Assembly: GCF_014695975.1 (NCBI RefSeq)
Contig: NZ_JACJPI010000081.1
Span: forward strand, 1-64,000
Source of the DNA: Leptolyngbya sp. FACHB-321
GTDB taxonomy: Bacteria > Cyanobacteriota > Cyanobacteriia > Leptolyngbyales > Leptolyngbyaceae
DNA: 64,000 nucleotides
Direction of reading: 5' to 3'
The notes under the pieces are model-generated. The model saw only the letters and a program-made list of their open reading frames with translations. It ran no database searches and was not told where the DNA came from. Positions 1 through 8,062 of this stretch are shown here, in pieces. The stretch's first letter is position 1. Every line of letters begins with the position of its first letter. The translations under genes and the position numbers were made by a program.

Positions 1-141
<141 letters not shown>

Positions 142-182
142 TCCTGAGACTGTTCCACTGATGCAGTTGATTGCCTGATTAA

Positions 183-220
183 GCAAAGAGCGCTTCCTCA
201 CGTGAGGAAGCGCTCTTTGC
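183..220 (+). terminator. psbA terminator, perfect 38-bp palindrome
   Basis: Two perfect 19-base arms (GCAAAGAGCGCTTCCTCAC and its complement) meet without a spacer at CACGTG, 41 bases after the psbA stop. Written as RNA this is a long GC-rich hairpin, though no T-run follows. It probably ends or stabilises the psbA message. A degenerate relative of the same hairpin occurs at 1341-1368. Confidence 0.75.
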
Positions 221-271
221 ATTGGAGGAGTACAGTGTAATTCAAAGTGGTTGAATGCCAGGACGATCGCG

Positions 272-1201
272 ATGATTAGCAGCAGAAATATGCGCTTTTA
301 CAGGCGGAAACAAGTGTTGCTCTTGATTAGTGCAGTTGCGATCGCTTACACGTTAGCCTGTCTTTTACTCTTCTTTGGGCAACGCTACTTGCTCTATCGT
401 CCCAAGCCTGAGCTTACGATGCTGCCTAATGCAGCGGCGTTTAACTTGCCCTATGAGGATGTGTGGACGCCGATCGCAGGAACGCATGATCAACTACATG
501 GTTGGTGGATACCCTCACCTTCTATACAAGAGCGCTATGCAGTAATCCCTGATGAGCCTGCGAACGTATTGACCGTGCCAAAAGTCATGCTGTATTTCTG
601 TGGAGTAGGTCGCAACATGGGCGACTATAACTACCTTGCGAGAGTTGCTGCTTTCCATCAGCTTGGTTTTTCTGTCTTTGTGTTTGATTACCGGGGGTAT
701 GGTCAGAGTAAGGGATCATTCCCTCACGAACGCCAAGTTTATGAAGATAGTGAGGCTGCCTGGTCTTATCTCCACGAAAGCCGTCATATACCGCCTGAAC
801 AAATTTTGCTATATGGGGAATCGTTGGGAGGTGCGATCGCACTAGACTTGGCTGTGAAGCATCCTGAAGCGAACGGATTAATCATGCAAAGCTCCTTCAC
901 ATCAATGGCTGATGTGTCCCAGCATCGGGGCTTCTCGCGGTTTTTTCCTGTACCTTGGCTGCTGACGGAGCGCTTTGATTCACTTTCCAAACTGCGATCG
1001 CTGCATATTCCTGTTTTGTTTCTGCATGGAACTGCTGATTCTGTCGTGCCGCCTGAGATGAGCCAACGTCTGTATGATGTCGCTCCTATGCCCAAACAGC
1101 TCTTTTTCATTACTGGCGCCGAACACGTTAGGCTTTACCAGCCTGGAGCACAGTCATATTTGAGAGCTATTCAGAGGTTTGTTGGGCTCTTGCCACCCTA
1201 A
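272..1201 (+). CDS. alpha/beta hydrolase, membrane-anchored (BEM46-like)
   Basis: This is a serine-hydrolase-fold protein of about 309 residues; the substrate is not predictable. An N-terminal membrane segment (about residues 10-36, LLLISAVAIAYTLACLLLFF) precedes the hydrolase core. The core shows the nucleophile elbow GESLGG (Ser near 184), the acid in HGTADSVVP (Asp near 255) and the histidine in GAEHVRL (near 284). This order and the FDYRGYGQSKG strand-turn match the BEM46/YqkD-type hydrolases. ATG at 272 is chosen; an in-frame TTG at 251 and an ATG at 290 are alternatives. The gene sits between the real psbA tail and a decayed duplicate of that tail, so it probably arrived or was trapped between two psbA copies. 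Confidence 0.85.
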   Translation: MISSRNMRFYRRKQVLLLISAVAIAYTLACLLLFFGQRYLLYRPKPELTMLPNAAAFNLPYEDVWTPIAGTHDQLHGWWIPSPSIQERYAVIPDEPANVLTVPKVMLYFCGVGRNMGDYNYLARVAAFHQLGFSVFVFDYRGYGQSKGSFPHERQVYEDSEAAWSYLHESRHIPPEQILLYGESLGGAIALDLAVKHPEANGLIMQSSFTSMADVSQHRGFSRFFPVPWLLTERFDSLSKLRSLHIPVLFLHGTADSVVPPEMSQRLYDVAPMPKQLFFITGAEHVRLYQPGAQSYLRAIQRFVGLLPP

Positions 1202-1240
1202 TGTTGAGCAGTAGACCACGTGCCCTTCTGTGTTCTTATG

Positions 1241-1315
1241 GATTTGTCTGCGGGTGAAGCGGCTCCAGTTGCCCTTTCCGTGTCTAGCATCAACGGTCAG
1301 TCTCAAGACAGCTAG
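1241..1315 (+). pseudogene. decayed duplicate of the psbA 3' end
   Basis: Translation in this frame gives [20 protein letters not shown], which matches the D1 tail [19 protein letters not shown] at 91-138 almost residue for residue. The stop has been lost (TAG became CAG) and the frame now runs to TAG at 1313. Similarity upstream of 1241 is weak or absent. The following bases also echo the true psbA downstream region, including a related hairpin. There is no start and no body, so this is a fossil rather than a gene. Confidence 0.8.
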
Positions 1316-1340
1316 ATTTCTGGAGGATTGATTACACAAG

Positions 1341-1368
1341 AAGCGCTTCCTCCTAGGAGGGAGCGCTT
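1341..1368 (+). terminator. hairpin related to the psbA terminator
   Basis: AAGCGCTTCCTC and GAGGGAGCGCTT form a 12-bp stem with one G-U pair around CTAG. Sequence and position relative to the psbA-tail fossil match the perfect palindrome at 183-220. It may still terminate transcription of the hydrolase gene that ends at 1201. Confidence 0.6.
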
Positions 1369-1641
1369 GTTGCATTTAGAGCCGAATAGCAAACTGACTC
1401 AGATAGGGTTCGATTAGGTTCAACCTTTCCCGTATTATGTCAGGCTTAGCTAAAAAACATTTTGACTACGGATTTGCAATTTCAAATCGTCTTAGAATGC
1501 TGAAACCTTTCAGCAGGGGCAAATAGCATAGCGTGGAACTGTGATCATTAATTCCCTGCAAGCCTCTTAGTGTCTGCCGTATGCAAGTTCCCTTGAACCG
1601 TAAAGGATTCATTAACTGGCTTCAACTTGATTAGAAAGGCT

Positions 1642-2031
1642 TTAGTCCCGGCATTCTACAGGAGGAAGTTGGACAAAATCTGCACGTACCCAGCCATACG
1701 CACGACTTGTAGGAAAGCCCACCTGATACCAAACCTTCCCACTTTTGTCTTTGCGACTCATCCATTGCTTGGGATCACCATTTTGACTTAAGAAGTCAAC
1801 CCGGTCTCCTGAAATTCCATAGTGGCGCGCTTTGAAAGTAGTGCCAGGTCCTTCCCGCAGATTAATCTGTGCTTTGGCATCTTGAGCACGCAGTTTGGTG
1901 GAACAGTAGGTGCCATCTTTGGCTGGTGTATAGCCAGTGCCCGCGCCTGTCCCTCGCGCCTCTGCCACAGATGCAAAACTCAAGACGATCGCTAATCCTA
2001 ACCCTGCACCTAAACACTGTTTAATTTTCAT
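1642..2031 (-). CDS. secreted SH3-like domain protein
   Basis: This 129-residue protein has a clear signal peptide (LGLAIVLSFASVAEA, predicted cleavage after about residue 25). A single bacterial SH3-like domain follows (about 50-125), recognised by INLREGPGTTFKARHYGISG and the later WYQVGFPTSRAYGWVRADFV. Such domains usually bind peptidoglycan or other envelope components, so a periplasmic role is likely; no catalytic domain is present. It is transcribed on its own, opposite to both neighbours. Start ATG at 2029-2031. The specific ligand is unknown. Confidence 0.8.
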   Translation of the reverse strand: MKIKQCLGAGLGLAIVLSFASVAEARGTGAGTGYTPAKDGTYCSTKLRAQDAKAQINLREGPGTTFKARHYGISGDRVDFLSQNGDPKQWMSRKDKSGKVWYQVGFPTSRAYGWVRADFVQLPPVECRD

Positions 2032-2201
2032 AGCTTCTAATGCTTTCTGTAGAGATTATTCATAAGTGTGCCCATGGCAATGCTACAAATCACGTTCTCA
2101 ATCCAATCTCTATCTCTATACGGCTCTCTGATAGTCAGTCTGGTTATGGCTAGGTAAACCAGTAATATAAGTGGTGGTTGGATCAATAGAGTAGAAAAGC
2201 G

Positions 2202-3272
2202 TTGCTAGCAGCATTATTGTACGGTCAAGAAGATCTCCGATTAGAAACAGTTGAAGACCCAACTCCAGCGGCAGGAGAAGTCGTTATCCGAGTAGGATCA
2301 GCGACAACTTGTGGGACTGACTTGAAGGTCTGGCGTCGGGGTGGTCATGCTCGGATGCTGAAGCCGCCGACACTATTTGGTCATGAGGCAGCGGGTGAGA
2401 TTGTGGCGATCGGTCACGGTGTAACGCACTGGAAGGTTGGCGATCGCGTGGTTGCTAACAACTCGGCTCCCTGCATGACTTGCTTTTTCTGCAAAAAGGT
2501 TGAGTATTCTCTCTGTCAGAACTTATTGTTCAACAATGGCACGTTTGCTGAATACCTTAAAATTCCAGCGGCGATCGTGCAGCATAACCTGTTGCCCATT
2601 CCAGATGCCTTGCCTGATGCTTTAGCGTCTATGACCGAACCGCTGGCGTGCGTGCTACATGGGGCAGCGCGATCAAACGTGAAGCCGGGCGATCGCATTG
2701 TGGTTTTGGGTGACGGTGCGATCGGTCTCATGTTTGTGGCAGCGCTGGCATCCGGTCAAGGTGAATGGTGCAACCAGCCATCAACAGTTAGCGGTCAGCC
2801 ATTTGCTGAGGTCATTCTCTTTGGTGGCAGTGACCAGCGGCTACAGCTTGGCAAAACGCTGGGTGCGGTCAAAACGTTTAACTACCGTCAAGTAGAAAAT
2901 GTGCCAGCACTGGTGAAGGAATTAACAGAGGGGTGGGGAGCCGATGTTGTGATTGAGGCAACGGGCGTACCATCCGTTTGGGAGATGGCGATCGCCTGCG
3001 CACGACCGGGAGCGACTGTTAATTTATTCGGTGGCTGTCCTCGTGACACCAGTATTACAGTGGATACAGAACGCCTCCACTACAGCGAGTTAACGGTCAA
3101 AGGTGTCTTTCATAACACCCCAACCTATGTTCGAGCCGCGCTGAAACTACTGGCAAGCCGTGCGTTGCCCTTTGAGCATCTGATTACCGAGCAGCAACCA
3201 CTGGCGCAGTTAGGTCAGGTGTTTGAGGCGATGAAGCAGCGAAAAGTGGTGAAGGTGGCGATCGCACCCTAA
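2202..3272 (+). CDS. zinc-dependent alcohol dehydrogenase (MDR superfamily)
   Basis: This is a 356-residue medium-chain dehydrogenase/reductase that oxidises an alcohol or polyol with NAD(P). It has the catalytic zinc site (TTCGTDLK and LFGHEAAGEIVAIG) and the structural zinc cysteines CMTCFFCKKVEYSLC (about residues 88-102). A Rossmann fold follows, although the loop is diverged (VVLGDGAIGLMFVAA, near 168). An extra segment of roughly 13 residues follows that motif (WCNQPSTVSGQPF), which may be a local insertion. The only plausible start is TTG at 2202: the family begins M-x-A-A-x-x-Y, and a stop lies upstream at 2187. Sorbitol- or threonine-dehydrogenase-like members are nearest, but the substrate cannot be assigned. 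Confidence 0.85.
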   Translation: MLAALLYGQEDLRLETVEDPTPAAGEVVIRVGSATTCGTDLKVWRRGGHARMLKPPTLFGHEAAGEIVAIGHGVTHWKVGDRVVANNSAPCMTCFFCKKVEYSLCQNLLFNNGTFAEYLKIPAAIVQHNLLPIPDALPDALASMTEPLACVLHGAARSNVKPGDRIVVLGDGAIGLMFVAALASGQGEWCNQPSTVSGQPFAEVILFGGSDQRLQLGKTLGAVKTFNYRQVENVPALVKELTEGWGADVVIEATGVPSVWEMAIACARPGATVNLFGGCPRDTSITVDTERLHYSELTVKGVFHNTPTYVRAALKLLASRALPFEHLITEQQPLAQLGQVFEAMKQRKVVKVAIAP

Positions 3273-3524
3273 CCAACTTTTACAACTGTGTGCGATCGCC
3301 CGTACTGAGCGAAGTGTAACGCTGGAGCAAGCATACTAAGCCCTCAGTGAAAGCGTTGAAGGCAGCGAAGCCTTTAAGCAGCCTTAAGCAAGAGGCGGAC
3401 TGGTTCAAGTGAAAACGCCTGCCCCTTGAAAGTTTTCGCCGCCGATTCGTACAGATGTACTATAATTGTGGAAACGATCGTTCATGGCTAATGGGGCGGT
3501 CGTTTTCCTACGTTTGGTTGCTGT
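3273..3524. other. intergenic region with possible promoter and hairpin
   Basis: No reading frame of note is present. A TATAAT-like element (ACTATAATTG, about 3459-3468) precedes an imperfect hairpin near 3470-3510 whose arms resemble GGAAACGATCG and CGGTCGTTTTCC. It lies directly upstream of the gene starting at 3525 and could be its promoter and leader. Evidence is by eye only. Confidence 0.35.
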
Positions 3525-4067
3525 ATGAATGCTCCACTGAGCCTGCTACAACGCGCGAAGCAAGGAGACGCTATGGCTATTGCAGTGCTGATGAATGATG
3601 CCTTGCAAGCTCAAGATATTTGGGTAAAAGCCATACTAGACGGCAGTTGCCTTCAGGTCATGTTAAAGGGACAGATGCCATTGCATCAGGCTAACTGCGT
3701 TGCGTTTATCCGGCGAGGTTTACTGCGTCTTCAGCCAAAAGCGATCAATCAGGTCGTTGCTTACGGCTGGATGGTTGGCGATACATTCCCGCTGTGGATC
3801 GCAGCCTTTTCCCTGGAGCAATCTCTGCTGCCACAAAAGCCGCTCCACACTCTAGCAAGCGGGGCGACAGAACCAGCGCTGGAGCATCCACTGCCTCCCA
3901 CAACTGTTCCTGATACCAATACACGACCCAATCAAACGACCGTTCAGCAACCGATCGTATCGCTGGCTAAGTCTTCCAATACTGCCAAGCAACGCTCTGA
4001 ACTTCTCAAGCTTGGTGTCGTCATTGTATTAACGACGGCAGTTTATTTTATGGTAACGGGCGTGTAG
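3525..4067 (+). CDS. uncharacterised protein with cyanobacterial repeat-type domain and C-terminal membrane helix
   Basis: This 180-residue protein is of unknown function. Residues 5-100 form a compact domain (LLQRAKQGDAMAIAVLMNDAL, then IRRGLLRLQPKAINQVVAYGW). It is visibly paralogous to the N-terminus of the next gene (RLAKQGDRAALAQLISYA, then IERELVSLRQDVITTVVING). A Pro/Thr-rich linker (105-155) follows. The protein ends in a hydrophobic helix (LGVVIVLTTAVYFMVTGV), so it is probably tail-anchored. The domain resembles one found in many cyanobacterial hypothetical proteins, which I cannot name. It is probably co-transcribed with the downstream HEAGH protein, whose start is 60 bp after this stop. 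Confidence 0.7.
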   Translation: MNAPLSLLQRAKQGDAMAIAVLMNDALQAQDIWVKAILDGSCLQVMLKGQMPLHQANCVAFIRRGLLRLQPKAINQVVAYGWMVGDTFPLWIAAFSLEQSLLPQKPLHTLASGATEPALEHPLPPTTVPDTNTRPNQTTVQQPIVSLAKSSNTAKQRSELLKLGVVIVLTTAVYFMVTGV

Positions 4068-4088
4068 TTCCGGCGGTAGGAGGGAATA

Positions 4089-4130
4089 ATGCGGGTAGAG
4101 GTATGGTGCCAGGAGGCGCAAACTCGATGA
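4089..4130 (+). CDS. possible 13-codon leader peptide coupled to the downstream gene
   Basis: ATG at 4089 is preceded five bases upstream by a strong Shine-Dalgarno (AGGAGGGA, 4078-4085). It opens a frame MRVEVWCQEAQTR that stops at TGA 4128-4130. That stop overlaps the ATG at 4127 of the next gene as ATGA, the usual geometry of translational coupling. The product itself is probably unimportant. It could equally be chance, with the Shine-Dalgarno serving the in-frame ATG at 4103. Confidence 0.35.
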   Translation: MRVEVWCQEAQTR

Positions 4131-5062
4131 TACAGCCCGATCGCCTTTCAACTACCAAGCGGCTTGCCAAGCAGGGCGATCGCGCTGCCCTTGCCCAACT
4201 CATCAGTTATGCCGTTGCCCATAAGCAGATTGCTGCTACCGTAGCGTTTGATGCTGATCGTCTGCACGTTGGCCTGGAAGGGGTAAGCATTCCTAACCAG
4301 CAGATTGCTACGACGCTGATTGAGCGAGAGCTAGTAAGTCTTAGACAGGATGTAATTACAACCGTTGTCATCAACGGCACCCAGACTGGAGCTAGTGAAC
4401 CAGCCTGGGTGCATGAACTTCAGCTTGAGGCACCAGTACCAGTTGTTGCTAGACCGCTGAGACGATCGCCCTATGCAGCGCACCGCTCGCGTTGTCAAAA
4501 ACCTTTTACCCTTACGGTGAACGATGTCCTGACGTTTTTGGCAACGTTTGACCCACTTAAAGCAGTCTTCGTCAGTCTTCTAGCGCTCTATGGCTTCTTT
4601 GGAGCTTCCAATTACACGGTAGACGGTTTCCTGGAAGGTTCCGATCGCATCATGATGTTTCTGCACGGCGTAAATTTGATTTTTCACGAAGCTGGGCACA
4701 CCATCCTGGCTATCTTTGGGCGCTTTCTACACATTCTAGGCGGCTCGCTGATGCAGGTCATGGTGCCAGCGGTCATTGCAGGTTATTTTGTGGTGACACG
4801 CCAGATGTATGCAAGTGCGATCGCCCTCTGCTGGACGGCACAAAACCTTTGGGATGTATCCATCTACATCAAAGACGCGCAGGTGCGCTCACTGCCGCTG
4901 TTGGGTGGTGAAGGTGTGTTGCATGACTGGCACTTTCTGCTGCTCGACTTACATCTGCTGACTCAAGATCAACTGGTGGGTGGCATTGCCTTCTTCTTAG
5001 GTTCGCTGCTGTATGTAGCTGCGATCGCGGGTGGCTTTTACTACGCTCGGATGGAGACTTAA
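4127..5062 (+). CDS. membrane protein with HEAGH metalloprotease-like motif fused to an uncharacterised N-terminal domain
   Basis: About 311 residues. The N-terminal ~95 residues repeat the domain seen in the upstream gene. After a basic linker comes a multi-helix membrane domain (about 140-311). At its second helix it carries GVNLIFHEAGHTILAIFG, an HExxH zinc-binding signature set in a membrane helix as in M50 site-2 proteases. Later segments include a conserved-looking LLGGEGVLHDWHFLLLDL, which might supply the third ligand. No PDZ or cytosolic domain is present. Start choice: ATG 4127 (AGGAGG 11 bases upstream, coupled to the leader frame) or ATG 4103 in the same frame. Proteolytic activity is inferred from the motif only. 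Confidence 0.65.
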   Translation: MIQPDRLSTTKRLAKQGDRAALAQLISYAVAHKQIAATVAFDADRLHVGLEGVSIPNQQIATTLIERELVSLRQDVITTVVINGTQTGASEPAWVHELQLEAPVPVVARPLRRSPYAAHRSRCQKPFTLTVNDVLTFLATFDPLKAVFVSLLALYGFFGASNYTVDGFLEGSDRIMMFLHGVNLIFHEAGHTILAIFGRFLHILGGSLMQVMVPAVIAGYFVVTRQMYASAIALCWTAQNLWDVSIYIKDAQVRSLPLLGGEGVLHDWHFLLLDLHLLTQDQLVGGIAFFLGSLLYVAAIAGGFYYARMET

Positions 5063-5143
5063 ACCGTTAGCTACCGACGAAATCCCTAGAAGCTACAAGC
5101 AAGCGTAGCGGTACAGCATTCCGCTCTAGCTTCGTTGAGTTTC

Positions 5144-5234
5144 ATAGCAGCCGAAGAGAATGTTAGAACAGACCTAAACCTTGAAACTTGCTTTGAGCAA
5201 GGGCTTCGATTCATCCCTTATCCTGTTGCTATAT
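5144..5234 (+). repeat. dispersed repeat, copy A
   Basis: This 91-bp intergenic sequence begins ATAGCAGCCGAAGAGAATGTT, contains TTTGAGCAAGGGCTTC and ends TTGCTATAT. Two diverged copies occur at 20823-20917 (reverse) and 23527-23624 (forward). It has no coding capacity and no obvious terminal inverted repeats. It lies in the 293-bp gap between the HEAGH gene and tRNA-Ser. Confidence 0.8.
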
Positions 5235-5355
5235 AACTCAGACAGCTTTCAGAGGCGGCTGCCTTAACCCTACTGATATCGTTTACCACTACCGACAACG
5301 TGTTCCCAGCCGTTATGTAAACAGAACAAGCTAGACAACGATGGGCTATGAGAAC

Positions 5356-5446
5356 GGAGAGGGAGGGATTCGAACCCTCGGTACGGTCTTACGATTCGTA
5401 CAACAGATTAGCAATCTGCCGCTTTCGACCACTCAGCCACCTCTCC
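5356..5446 (-). tRNA. tRNA-Ser (anticodon GCU)
   Basis: On the minus strand a 91-nt class II tRNA runs from GGAGAGGTGGCTGAGTGG to CCTCTCC. The acceptor stem GGAGAGG pairs with CCTCTCC. The anticodon arm is CAGATT-GCT-AATCTG, reading AGC/AGU serine codons. A long variable arm and the T-loop GGTTCGAATCC follow. CCA is not encoded. Confidence 0.95.
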
Positions 5447-5608
5447 AGGTGATGGAACATCATAATAACAGATCTCGCCTGCATCACACCAGCGCAAAGT
5501 AATTTCTTTTACGGCGGCTGCTCAGGGCACGAAGAGCAAGACTCTGTGCCCTAGTTGCAAAAGACATCAAACGATCGCTCTCTTAATTAGCGGTTAATCA
5601 GCGAATGC

Positions 5609-6703
5609 TTAACAAACTGCCAACGTTACAAAAGACAACAGCCCAGCAATAACGTAAAAGGCAGCTACAATGCGTGTCTCGGACCAGCCTGAAAGCTCCA
5701 GGTGATTGTGATAGGGCGACATCTTAAAGAAGCGCTTACCGATGCCATCCGAACCCTTGGTTGCCTTGTAGTAACCAACCTGGAGCATCACCGAAAGCGT
5801 CTCAATTAAAAACAGACCACTGAGGATGAGCAACGCAAACAAACTATTTGTCATTAGCGCAACACCAGCAAGAGCACCCCCCAAGGCTGTTGAGCCTGTG
5901 TTGCCCATAAAAACACGTGCTGGATTGCGGTTGTGCAGTAAAAAGCCCAAACAGCTACCGCTTAGAGCCGCACAGAATAACATTAGCTCTGGCGCTATTG
6001 GTGCAACAAGCGCACCCAAACCTAAGAGCGCGATCGCCACCGTGCCACCCGCTAACCCATCAACTCCATCGGTTAAATTGGTGGCATTGCTTTCTGCCGC
6101 TAACACAAAGACGGCTAGTAGCCAAAAAGTCGCCCCCAGAGGCAGCACAAGACCAAAGGGGAGCGCTATGGTTGTAATAGTTGCGGGCTGCGTCAAAGCG
6201 AGCCAGAGACAGAAGACAGCCCCAACACCAACTTGTAACAAAAGCTTCATCCGAGGCGTAATGCCTTTGTTAGAACAGCCTCGAATAATCTGCCAATCGT
6301 CAATCCAGCCGATCGCGCCATAGGCAAGAGTCAAGGCAGAAACCGCTACGACTGACGGAGCAAAACCAGACCAGATCAGTGCTACCAGAAGCGCGATCGG
6401 CAGAAAGAAAATGCCACCCATGGTTGGGGTGCCAGCTTTCTTCAGATGCGATTTGGGACCATCTTCGCGAATGACCTGACCTGCTTTGAGCGCTCGCAGC
6501 AACGGCACTGCCCAGAAACCAAGACCTGCCACTGCTAGGGCACAAAACCAGAACGGTAGTGTTAAAGAAAACACTTGAGTCAAGGCTCGTCCTGCTATTT
6601 CATCTGCGATGAGGGCAAAGGCACCTAGCCCCATCGTTAACAGTACAAATAGCCGTGTCCCGGAAAGATTTAACGTTTGAGTTGAAAATAACTTAGCGTC
6701 CAC
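5609..6703 (-). CDS. mraY: phospho-N-acetylmuramoyl-pentapeptide-transferase
   Basis: MraY transfers phospho-MurNAc-pentapeptide from UDP to undecaprenyl phosphate, forming lipid I in the inner membrane; this is the first membrane step of peptidoglycan synthesis. The 364-residue polytopic protein shows the family motifs in order: KKAGTPTMGGIFF (about residue 85), the Asp-rich NATNLTDGVDGLAGG (about 205), and GIGKRFFKMSPYHNHLELSGW (about 325, Mg/substrate histidines). Length and about ten hydrophobic segments fit the family. It is transcribed away from tRNA-Ser's far side and in the same direction as the DUF3134 gene upstream. No other mur genes are adjacent. Confidence 0.96.
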   Translation of the reverse strand: MDAKLFSTQTLNLSGTRLFVLLTMGLGAFALIADEIAGRALTQVFSLTLPFWFCALAVAGLGFWAVPLLRALKAGQVIREDGPKSHLKKAGTPTMGGIFFLPIALLVALIWSGFAPSVVAVSALTLAYGAIGWIDDWQIIRGCSNKGITPRMKLLLQVGVGAVFCLWLALTQPATITTIALPFGLVLPLGATFWLLAVFVLAAESNATNLTDGVDGLAGGTVAIALLGLGALVAPIAPELMLFCAALSGSCLGFLLHNRNPARVFMGNTGSTALGGALAGVALMTNSLFALLILSGLFLIETLSVMLQVGYYKATKGSDGIGKRFFKMSPYHNHLELSGWSETRIVAAFYVIAGLLSFVTLAVC

Positions 6704-6793
6704 GAAACTCTCACTTCACTCCACACACACTGTCAACACGCGTTTCCTGTCAAGATTCGGAAAAACAACTAGGCTTTCAACAAACCAGGTCAT

Positions 6794-7033
6794 TTAGTCC
6801 TCTAGTTCCAATTCATCATCGTCGTCGTCAATGTCAAAACTATTATCTTCCCCTGCCATCAGATCGTTGAGTTCTTCGCCATCTGCCTCGCGGTAACTGA
6901 CTTCCTGAACATCGCGTGCCAGCAAGCGACCAGTGCTTTCCAGCCAATCCAGGATTGAAGATTCTTGCTTTAGGGGGATGACTGCTGCTCGTTGGCTACG
7001 AGGTTCTTCACGAAGAGAGGGATTGTATGTCAT
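6794..7033 (-). CDS. DUF3134 family protein
   Basis: This small acidic protein (79 residues from the chosen start) begins MTYNPSLREEPRSQRAAVIP and ends in a run of Asp/Glu. The sequence AVIPLKQESSILDWLESTGRL is characteristic of the cyanobacteria-restricted DUF3134 family, whose function is unknown. ATG 7031-7033 is chosen because AAGG lies eight bases upstream and the family starts at that residue. An in-frame upstream start at 7069 would add 12 residues. It lies 91 bp upstream of mraY on the same strand. Confidence 0.8.
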   Translation of the reverse strand: MTYNPSLREEPRSQRAAVIPLKQESSILDWLESTGRLLARDVQEVSYREADGEELNDLMAGEDNSFDIDDDDDELELED

Positions 7034-7331
7034 AGAGTGCCTTGTAGTTTGTTTCAGTCGTGCAATCAATTCTTTTCAAATCTTAGCCAGAATTAGCACA
7101 ACATTATTCGACTTTATGAATAAACAACCAGAGTGTATCACCATAGAAAAGAATTGCAAGAGTTTTTGCTGCTTAAAGGCAAGTTTGGCTTGTGGCGGAA
7201 GCGTCATGGCTGCATGATACGGCACCTGACCTTTTTTGCCCTCTTTTCTCTTTCCACGGGCTGTCTCTGCTGATCCGTAGCAAAATTAAATTAGATTCTC
7301 GTCCAGTTGTTGCATATATAGGTTGGCAGAA

Positions 7332-7916
7332 ATGATTGGTAAAGCATCCTTACTAGAAGCGATCGCCGGTACAAATCGTGGGCTACTTGCCACCGACAGC
7401 GACAAGAATGCTATTGCAGTCGCGATCGCTCAGCTAGAAGGATACAACCCTACACCGAAACCGCTTGAAGCAACCGCGTTGCTAGAGGGAAATTGGCGCT
7501 TGCTGTACACCACCAGCCAAGAGCTTTTGGGCATTGATCGCGTCCCGCTAGCTAAACTTGGGCAGATCTATCAGTGCATTCGACCTGCAACCGCAACGAT
7601 CTACAACATTGCCGAAATTAGTGGGCTACCGTACCTGGATGGACTGGTAAGTGTGGCGGCTCGCTTCAGCCCTGCGTCAGAGCGGCGCGTAGATGTGAAA
7701 TTTGAACGCGCCATCATTGGACTTACGCGGCTGATCGGCTACCAAGCGCCCGATCGCTTCATTCAAGACATTGAAGCAGGCAGAAAATTTGCCGCGATCG
7801 ACTTCAACATTGGCAATAGCGATCGACAAGGCTGGCTAGACATCACCTATCTCGATGAAGACCTGCGGATTGGTCGTGGCAATGAAGGCAGCGTATTTGT
7901 GCTGGCGAAGAAGTGA
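7332..7916 (+). CDS. PAP/fibrillin family protein (plastoglobulin-like)
   Basis: About 194 residues. The protein matches the plastid-lipid-associated (fibrillin) family of cyanobacteria and plastids, which bind lipids at the thylakoid surface and help in photoprotection. Diagnostic segments are LEGNWRLLYTTSQELLGIDR (about 55-75), the YQCIRP strand, VKFERAIIGL and the C-terminal WLDITYLDEDLRIGRGNEGSVFVL. There is no signal peptide, so it acts at the cytosolic or thylakoid face. ATG 7332 gives MIGKASLLEAI; TTG 7323 in frame is an alternative. Exact ligand unknown. Confidence 0.85.
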   Translation: MIGKASLLEAIAGTNRGLLATDSDKNAIAVAIAQLEGYNPTPKPLEATALLEGNWRLLYTTSQELLGIDRVPLAKLGQIYQCIRPATATIYNIAEISGLPYLDGLVSVAARFSPASERRVDVKFERAIIGLTRLIGYQAPDRFIQDIEAGRKFAAIDFNIGNSDRQGWLDITYLDEDLRIGRGNEGSVFVLAKK

Positions 7917-8062
7917 TGGGAGGAGGGAAAGGATAAGGGATGAAGGAGGAGAAGCAGCAGAGGACGGAATGCTAAGGAATTGGGCAGTATGGCTCAAAGT
8001 GCTGTTCAAAGTTCCTTTATGACTGCTGCTCCATTGCACAAGCATTTGGACAGGAAAGCGAT

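Noticed and set aside
5600-5606. GCGATCGC (HIP1) palindromes as an operator array
   Set aside because: HIP1 is spread over genes and gaps throughout the window and is a known genome-wide feature of cyanobacteria, so individual sites were not called.
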